Assembly: GCA_964592475.1 (NCBI GenBank)
Contig: CAZQEZ010000134.1
Location: 1-11,095, forward strand
From: CAZQEZ01 sp964592475
Lineage (GTDB): Bacteria > Bacteroidota > Bacteroidia > Cytophagales > Cyclobacteriaceae
Direction: 5' to 3'
Length of the DNA: 11,095 nucleotides
This document shows positions 7,146-11,095 of the stretch, piece by piece (positions within the stretch are counted from its first letter, which is position 1; each line of letters starts with the position of its first letter). A model generated the notes under the pieces. The model made no database searches and was not told where the DNA came from. It worked only from the letters and a program-made list of their open reading frames with translations. Both the position numbers and the translations under genes were made by a program.

Positions 7146-7175
7146 TTGGCTGTAAACCTCAATTATGTAATTTTG
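7146..7175 (+). promoter_or_regulatory. Bacteroidota-type promoter of lgt
   Basis: TTG (7146-7148), 19 bases, then TAATTTTG (7168-7175) matches the -33 TTG and -7 TAnnTTTG elements exactly. It ends 16 bases before the lgt ATG, so the leader is very short. Confidence 0.75.
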
Positions 7176-7191
7176 GGCAAAATCTAAAAAT

Positions 7192-8025
7192 ATGCATCTA
7201 TTAAACTACATCCAATGGGATCCTAGTATAACATTAGTTGATCTTGGCTTTTTTCAGCTTCGCTGGTATTCATTATTATTTGCAACAGGATTTATTCTCA
7301 GCTATATGATTTTGAGCCGCTACTTCCAAAAAGAGAATGTCTCCATAGAAAAATTGGATAAGCTTACTGTTTATATTGTTTTAGCCACAATAATAGGTGC
7401 GAGGCTGGGGCATGTGATCTTTTATGATTGGGATTACTATTCCAATCATTTATTAGAAATATTTTTACCCTTTCGGTTCGAGCCAAGCTTTAGATTCGTT
7501 GGTTTTCAGGGGTTGGCTAGTCATGGCGGATCCATTGCTATTTTGATAGCTGTGTGGCTTTATCGTCGTAATCAGCACCTGAAGGAGCTTTGGACGCTGG
7601 ATAAACTGGCTTTGGTAGTACCGCTGGCCGGTATGTTCATTCGCCTGGGCAATTTAATGAATAGTGAAATAATTGGCAAACCTGCTGAGGTGCCTTGGGC
7701 GTTTGTTTTTGAGCAGGTAGATAATGTACCAAGACATCCTGGCCAGTTATACGAAGCAATAGCCTATCTGCTGATTTTTGGTATTACAAACCTGGTATAT
7801 CATAACTTAAAAAAGCAAAACGGTTTTGTTTTCGGCCTCTTCCTGGTATTGCTCTTCAGTGCCCGATTTATCATCGAGTTTTTCAAAACCCATCAATCAG
7901 ATTTTGAGATAGGCATGACCCTCAACATGGGACAAATTCTGAGTATTCCCTTCATCATTTTTGGGTTGGTTTTGATGTTTATTAAAAATAAAAATGTAGA
8001 AGAACATAAGGTGAAGGCAAAATAG
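7192..8025 (+). CDS. lgt: Prolipoprotein diacylglyceryl transferase
   Basis: The 277-residue integral membrane protein transfers diacylglycerol from phosphatidylglycerol to the lipobox cysteine of prolipoproteins, the first step in lipoprotein maturation. Hydrophobic helices are visible at about 27-43, 57-75, 110-125, 138-151, 187-204, 211-230 and 247-264. Lgt hallmarks are LRWYSLLFATGF (23-34), GARLGHVIFYD (69-79), GLASHGGSIAI with His111 (107-117), RLGNLMNSEIIGKP with Arg151 and Asn154 (151-164), RHPGQLYEA (181-189) and ARFIIEFFK (224-232). His111 and Arg151 correspond to essential residues in E. coli Lgt. Length is usual for the family. It has its own promoter and appears monocistronic, flanked by relics on both sides. 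Clients in this window include the proteins at 5590 and 9824. Confidence 0.97.
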   Translation: MHLLNYIQWDPSITLVDLGFFQLRWYSLLFATGFILSYMILSRYFQKENVSIEKLDKLTVYIVLATIIGARLGHVIFYDWDYYSNHLLEIFLPFRFEPSFRFVGFQGLASHGGSIAILIAVWLYRRNQHLKELWTLDKLALVVPLAGMFIRLGNLMNSEIIGKPAEVPWAFVFEQVDNVPRHPGQLYEAIAYLLIFGITNLVYHNLKKQNGFVFGLFLVLLFSARFIIEFFKTHQSDFEIGMTLNMGQILSIPFIIFGLVLMFIKNKNVEEHKVKAK

Positions 8026-8137
8026 ATTGATGTCGCTTATTTTACTCCGTATTACTACAAAAATTTATTTAGGCAACAGTGCTGAAATCCCTATGGGTAT
8101 GATTTGAATTTTCGACAACCGGCTTGAAACTTTGTGC

Positions 8138-8328
8138 ATGTTGAAAAGTAGATTTTTGGACGAAATAGTTTTCTTGATCAAAAGGGTGAACTAGATGATA
8201 CGGCTAAGGAGCGACAGTAATACGAAGGTTAGACTTTAGATGCTTCAGCTGAAAAAGTAAAAAAACGAATGGAAATAATTGAGAAAACGCTGAACAAACT
8301 AAAAAAAGTAAAATATAATATCAACTGA
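8138..8328 (+). pseudogene. Unidentified gene relic between lgt and the accessory cluster
   Basis: The 314-bp gap after lgt holds no intact gene. An ATG at 8138 opens MLKSRFLDEIVF, soon out of frame. A second frame then reads NSFLDQKGELDDTAKERQ, TAA (8218), YEG, TAG (8230), and ends with a Lys-rich helix, ASAEKVKKRMEIIEKTLNKL, before TGA at 8326-8328. The pieces read like one short protein interrupted by a frameshift and two nonsense codons. I do not recognise the family. A GAAACTTTGTGC segment ahead of the ATG is promoter-like but not a clean match. Confidence 0.4.
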
Positions 8329-8339
8329 AGATAAAAACT

Positions 8340-8717
8340 ATGCAATACGAAGTAAAAACACCAAGCGAATACTTAGAACAGCTTGAGGATGATTGGAGAA
8401 AGGAAAAACTAATCCAGGTTCGTGAGATGATTAAAAAAAATGGGCCCGATTTGGTTGAAGGAATTGAATATAAAATGCTTTCTTATGCCAAAAGTGAGAA
8501 AAGTATTTTTAATCTAAATGCTCAAAGAGCTTATTTAAGTCTTTATGTTGGAACAATCAATAAAGTTGAAGATGCACAAGAATTGCTTAAAGACTTTGAC
8601 ACAGGTAAAGGATGCATTAGAATCAAAAAGAAGGTAACAATCTCTGAAACAGGTCTTGAAGAGTTCATAAAAAGAACGATTGAACTATGGGAAAAAGGTG
8701 GCAATACTGATTGTTAA
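8340..8717 (+). CDS. DUF1801 (YdhG-like) domain protein
   Basis: The 125-residue cytosolic protein has the layout of DUF1801/YdhG-like proteins: PSEYLEQLEDDWRKEKLIQVREMI (within 8-32), EGIEYKMLSY (40-49), an aromatic beta stretch YLSLYVG (65-71), GKGCIRIKK (89-97), and a C-terminal helix ending ELWEKGG. Some relatives are annotated as iron chaperones, but the family function is not settled. It is the first of three tightly packed genes (6-bp and 8-bp gaps), so they are probably co-transcribed. The run is more AT-rich in appearance than lgt and carries common accessory families, in keeping with acquired DNA. No clear promoter is visible before the ATG. Confidence 0.8.
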   Translation: MQYEVKTPSEYLEQLEDDWRKEKLIQVREMIKKNGPDLVEGIEYKMLSYAKSEKSIFNLNAQRAYLSLYVGTINKVEDAQELLKDFDTGKGCIRIKKKVTISETGLEEFIKRTIELWEKGGNTDC

Positions 8718-8723
8718 ATAGAA

Positions 8724-9074
8724 ATGAATATTGAAACAGTGAATTATAATAACAGAATTTTCAAACCAGTCAGTAATACTAAAAATGGAGAAACTACAAA
8801 CCAAACTACTTTTTTCTATAAACAAGAAGGTAATATTCTTACCGCAGAATATTCAGGTGGAAAAATCCTAAAAGGACAACTGATTGGTTTGGTTGATGAA
8901 AATGGAAATATAGATATGCGATACCACCAAGTAAATAATAAAGGACTTTTAATGACAGGGAAATGCATATCGAAACCAGAAATCCTTCAAAATGGAAAAA
9001 TTCGACTACACGAAAATTGGGAATGGACATCAGGGACTAAATCAAAAGGACAATCAATTATTGAAGAAATTTAA
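8724..9074 (+). CDS. Conserved protein of the family often labelled N-acetylglutamate synthase
   Basis: This 116-residue protein belongs to a small conserved family with the pattern NGETTNQTTFFYKQEGNIL (within 21-39), EYSGGKILKGQLIGLVDENG (42-61), MRYHQVN (65-71), GKIRLHENWEWTSG (91-104) and a KGQSIIEEI end. Database entries often call it N-acetylglutamate synthase, but no GNAT acetyl-CoA motif is visible. The alternating strand-turn pattern points to a small antiparallel beta structure, so the enzyme name should not be propagated. It is the middle gene of the three-gene run, starting 6 bp after the DUF1801 stop. The function is unknown. Confidence 0.75.
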   Translation: MNIETVNYNNRIFKPVSNTKNGETTNQTTFFYKQEGNILTAEYSGGKILKGQLIGLVDENGNIDMRYHQVNNKGLLMTGKCISKPEILQNGKIRLHENWEWTSGTKSKGQSIIEEI

Positions 9075-9082
9075 ATTGCAAT

Positions 9083-9424
9083 ATGATAGCAAACACACCA
9101 AAACCACCTTACTATGCAGTAATTTTCACTTCAATCTTAGGTGAATTTAAAGACGGTTATTCCGAAATGGCTGATTTGATGGTTAAATTAGCCAAAGAAC
9201 AGGAAGGTTTTCTTGGCGTTGAAAGTGCTAGAGAGAACTTAGGTATAACAGTTTCTTATTGGAAAGATTTGCATTCAATAAAAAAATGGAAAAAAAACTC
9301 TGAACACAGAATAGCACAAGTAAAGGGACAGACAGATTGGTATAAATACTATAAAACAAGAATTTCTAAAGTTGAGAGAGATTACGAATTTAAAAAAAAA
9401 CGACCGCACACACATCGGCTATGA
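9083..9424 (+). CDS. Antibiotic biosynthesis monooxygenase (ABM)-like protein with repeat-encoded tail
   Basis: The 113-residue protein resembles small ABM-fold (dimeric ferredoxin-like) proteins: YYAVIFTSILGE (10-21), MADLMVKLAKEQEGFLGVES (29-48), ITVSYWKDLHSIKKWKKN (55-72), HRIAQVKGQTDWYKYY (74-89) and KVERDYEF near the end. The fold can catalyse cofactor-free oxygenation, but many members have no proven activity. The family normally ends about at ERDYEF. Here a nine-A run (9392-9400) is followed by KRPHTHRL, encoded inside the palindromic repeat, and the TGA at 9422-9424 lies in the repeat's left arm. Either the A-run has shifted the frame past the native stop, or the gene has been joined to the repeat. 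Confidence 0.8.
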   Translation: MIANTPKPPYYAVIFTSILGEFKDGYSEMADLMVKLAKEQEGFLGVESARENLGITVSYWKDLHSIKKWKKNSEHRIAQVKGQTDWYKYYKTRISKVERDYEFKKKRPHTHRL

Positions 9425-9535
9425 GTAATTGGGGTTGAAGTGATTAATCGAAAATAAAAGTATAAATCAAGGTCAGTGCTAAACCGAAAAGTTAGGGCAA
9501 AAAATCCCCAACTACTCATAGCCGAGGACCGGCAC
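9406..9535. repeat. Long imperfect palindrome, attC-like cassette boundary (copy 1)
   Basis: Arms 9415-9434 and 9506-9525 pair over 20 bp with one mismatch (9428/9512), separated by 71 bases. The element begins GCACACACAT, has GGTTGAAGTG 27 bases later (9433-9442), then TCAAGGTC (9467-9474), and ends with a GACCG segment (9527-9531). All four shared segments recur in order in copy 2 at 10567. It lies at the 3' end of an accessory gene. That position and fold, long arms able to form a single-strand hairpin, resemble integron attC sites, although canonical RYYYAAC/GTTRRRY ends are not clear. Confidence 0.65.
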
Positions 9536-9542
9536 CCCTCAT

Positions 9543-9647
9543 TCGAAATACTTGCAAACCATGCACTTCGAAAGCCAACGGCAAAGCAGATTAACTACAG
9601 AAACATGGACCAGGGTATATCATCCAGAGTTTGCCATCAAGCAATAA
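9543..9647 (+). pseudogene. Possible C-terminal gene fragment after the repeat
   Basis: A frame immediately right of the palindrome reads SKYLQTMHFESQRQSRL then TTETWTRVYHPEFAIKQ to TAA at 9645-9647, with no start. The composition is protein-like, but no family is recognised. It could be the end of a gene truncated at the repeat, or chance. Confidence 0.25.
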
Positions 9648-9674
9648 AAAGATGCAGCCGTTCTCAAAAATTAG

Positions 9675-9782
9675 TATCTTTGTAAAAAGACCTTGAAAAT
9701 GACTGATTTTGCAGAGAAATATCACAGCTACGATTCATACATTAATAGTTGTAGCCAATACAAACAACCAATGTTCAAGTAA
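9675..9782 (+). pseudogene. Promoter element and N-terminal remnant (MTDFAEKYHSY...)
   Basis: TATCTTTG at 9675-9682 matches the -7 consensus exactly, though no -33 TTG is correctly placed. An ATG at 9699 opens a 27-codon frame starting MTDFAEKYHSYDSYIN and ending in TAA at 9780-9782. MTDFAEKY resembles the conserved start of a group of small Bacteroidota proteins. The remainder does not match my recollection of that group, so this is probably a gene start cut off by rearrangement. Confidence 0.35.
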
Positions 9783-9796
9783 AATTGAATATTAAT

Positions 9797-9826
9797 AACT
9801 AAAATGAACTAAAATGAACTAAAATG
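9797..9826 (+). repeat. Three tandem copies of AACTAAAATG at the start of the cupin gene
   Basis: The 10-base unit repeats exactly at 9797-9806, 9807-9816 and 9817-9826. Each unit ends in ATG. The first two ATGs read ATG-AAC-TAA (a start, one codon, stop); only the third opens the long gene. The array therefore forms two minimal upstream reading frames directly ahead of the real start. Confidence 0.9.
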
Positions 9827-10555
9827 AAAAATTCGTATCTAAAAATCATTCTATTTAGCAGCGCATTTATGCTCTTATTCTCTTCTTGTAAAAATGAGAA
9901 ACAGAATAAATCGACTGAATCTGTAAATAAACAAGAAGTCGCTGAAAAAGAGGGCGAGCGCAATATCATATTCGAAAATGATAATGCCATGGTTGTAAAA
10001 ATTAGACTTGCACCAGGTGAATTTATATCGCCACCGGATGGAGAGGGTAAAACACGTTTGATCTATTCTTTATCTGATTACACACTAAATTGGGACAAGG
10101 GTGATTCCAAAATGGAAAAGAAGTCGTGGAAACAAAATGATGTGCACTTTCATGAAGCAGGCAAACATTATGTTAAAAATATTGGAAGCACAACTGCTGA
10201 GTGGTTGGTTTTTGTAAAGAAAAGCAACAATTTGCCCGAATGCGGTGAAAATACTGTTGAGAATGATGTGACTTCTGTAACGCCAGAATTTGCTCAAACA
10301 TTATTTGACAATCACGAATTTAAAATGGCTGTAGTATCTTTACCGGAAGGAGGCAGTATTCCAAAGCATTCAGGAATTAATCGGATAATTTACGCACTCA
10401 GCGATTATCAAATCTTGTACGAATCCAACAAAGAGGAACAAACCGAAAAAACATTCATAACAGGTGATATTCATTGGCATGAGGCTTGCCAACATGGATT
10501 GGAAAATATAGGGGATGATGAGGCTAAATATTTGGTGGTTAGTTACAAAAGATAA
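9824..10555 (+). CDS. Lipoprotein with two cupin-like repeats
   Basis: The 243-residue protein has a lipoprotein signal (lipobox LFSSC, Cys22) and a polar linker to about 45. It then has two halves that repeat each other. The first (54-131) contains TRLIYSLSDYTLNW and DVHFHEAGKHYVKNIG with His108, His110 and His115. The second (163-241) contains NRIIYALSDYQILY and DIHWHEACQHGLENIG with His217, His219 and His224. The shared D-[IV]-H-x-H-E-A-x2-H-x3-N-I-G signature and the G-x-I-P-K-H type turn of half 2 suggest a bicupin with histidine metal sites. Half 1 lacks the early histidine (PPDGEG in place of PKHSGI). It is probably anchored in an outer or inner membrane. It lies between the two palindromic repeats, as the sole intact gene of that segment. 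The substrate is unknown. Confidence 0.8.
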   Translation: MKNSYLKIILFSSAFMLLFSSCKNEKQNKSTESVNKQEVAEKEGERNIIFENDNAMVVKIRLAPGEFISPPDGEGKTRLIYSLSDYTLNWDKGDSKMEKKSWKQNDVHFHEAGKHYVKNIGSTTAEWLVFVKKSNNLPECGENTVENDVTSVTPEFAQTLFDNHEFKMAVVSLPEGGSIPKHSGINRIIYALSDYQILYESNKEEQTEKTFITGDIHWHEACQHGLENIGDDEAKYLVVSYKR

Positions 10556-10566
10556 TAAAAGTACTG

Positions 10567-10701
10567 GCACACACATTGTATAAAAGCAATAGCGGTTGAA
10601 GTGGTAAATTCAAGGTCTGTGCATTTAATAAACTTTTATGGTAAAGAACAGGAAATCGTTTTGAAATTCGCTACTACACTTATACTAGACCGTTGTTGGC
10701 A
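10567..10701. repeat. Long imperfect palindrome, attC-like cassette boundary (copy 2)
   Basis: Arms 10578-10594 and 10669-10685 pair at 13 of 17 positions across 74 bases. GCACACACAT (10567-10576), GGTTGAAGTG (10594-10603, again exactly 27 bases on), TCAAGGTC (10610-10617) and GACCG (10688-10692) are shared with copy 1. The right end continues CGTTGTTGGCA, roughly complementary to TGGCACACACA at the left end. It starts 12 bases after the bicupin stop codon. The internal length differs from copy 1, and arm sequences differ while pairing is kept, which suggests that structure is conserved over sequence. Confidence 0.6.
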
Positions 10702-10738
10702 AGCATAAAATACCAAACGATTTAAAGAAAACAGAGAC

Positions 10739-11095
10739 ATGATGAAAAGAATTAGGATTATAGTTCTGGTTGACCTATCTGATTATTCAGAAAACCTAAT
10801 CGATTTTGCATTCAGCCTTTCAAATATCATCTCGGCCAAGGTAATATTTGTGCACCAAATTGCGGCTGTGGCACCTAGACTGGCAGATCAGGAAAGCAGG
10901 GCCGAGATCATCCGAACAGAAAAGGAGGAAGCGAATTCAAAGTTGTGGAAGTCAAACGGAACTTTCCTAGTGCTGCAGCAGGGCTCTCGCTCTCTTAAAG
11001 ATAACATTCTCAGAAAATTTATTATCAATGAGCTGGTATATACTGGCCGACCGAATGATGAGTGCTGCCTATTGTTTCTACCTTGTCTTTCCACA
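10739..11095 (+). CDS. Universal-stress-like (UspA family) protein, partial and possibly frameshifted
   Basis: The frame opens with two ATGs (10739, 10742) and stays open to the window edge. The first ~75 residues read as a Usp domain start: MKRIRIIVLVDLSDYSENLI, FAFSLSNIISAKVIFVHQI, then a charged helix RAEIIRTEKEEANSKL. After about 10950 the translation becomes unconvincing (cysteine-rich, ECCLLFLPC), while other frames look better: VKRNFPSAAAGLSLS from about 10955, then ITFSENLLSM near 11005. This suggests one or two frameshifts in a decaying gene, but the end is missing and this is not certain. Usp proteins bind ATP or respond to stress. It follows palindromic repeat copy 2 by 37 bases. 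Confidence 0.55.
   Translation, partial: MMKRIRIIVLVDLSDYSENLIDFAFSLSNIISAKVIFVHQIAAVAPRLADQESRAEIIRTEKEEANSKLWKSNGTFLVLQQGSRSLKDNILRKFIINELVYTGRPNDECCLLFLPCLST

Noticed and set aside
9476..9685. 69-residue plus-strand open frame across the palindrome
   Set aside because: It begins inside the repeat spacer, crosses the right arm, and its translation (basic, no family likeness) looks like chance.
9406..10701. CRISPR or insertion-sequence terminal repeats
   Set aside because: There are only two dissimilar palindromes about 1.16 kb apart, with no spacers and no transposase. The elements are each self-palindromic and not mutual terminal inverted repeats.
1..11095. tRNA, rRNA or riboswitch
   Set aside because: No cloverleaf, rRNA core or recognised riboswitch motif was seen on either strand by eye.

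Overview
The window looks like chromosomal DNA of a Bacteroidota bacterium, probably marine or salt-exposed and perhaps from the Cytophagia-like lineages. The evidence is: AT-rich DNA with few Shine-Dalgarno-like sites; a protein ending in a type IX secretion (T9SS) sorting domain; Bacteroidota-style -33/-7 promoters (TTG-N19-TAATTTTG ahead of lgt); two SPII lipoproteins; and many small gene families typical of the phylum. Taxonomy is inferred, not read from a marker gene.

Layout. Positions 1-121 hold a near-perfect fold-back (51-bp arms, 2-bp loop) that overlaps the first codons of the first gene; it may be a contig-end artefact. 82-2070 encodes a secreted cyanophycinase-like (S51) protein with a second, apparently dead, S51-like half and a T9SS tail. 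2418-4120 is a two-gene operon for glycine betaine synthesis from glycine: glycine/sarcosine and sarcosine/dimethylglycine N-methyltransferases. 4809-6468 is a tight pair, an exported tandem-NIPSNAP protein and a lipoprotein with a xylose-isomerase-like TIM barrel, closed by a strong bidirectional terminator. 7192-8025 is lgt, the enzyme that lipidates lipoproteins such as the two encoded here.

From about 8340 to the end the character changes. Short accessory genes (DUF1801, a family often labelled N-acetylglutamate synthase, an ABM monooxygenase-like protein, a duplicated-cupin lipoprotein, a universal-stress-like protein) are interspersed with two related, long, imperfectly palindromic repeats at about 9406-9535 and 10567-10701. 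Each repeat sits just 3' of a gene, as recombination sites do in integron cassettes. No integrase is visible here, so a cassette-array reading is a hypothesis.

A second theme is decay. Between the intact genes lie recognisable wreckage: an alpha/beta-hydrolase tail with one frameshift (4526-4742), a minus-strand GH29-like glycosidase tail with a nonsense codon and a slipped 5-bp repeat (6496-7058), and several places where a promoter-like element and a start codon survive but the gene body is gone (about 2188, 4431, 8138, 9675). The last gene (from 10739) may also be frameshifted.
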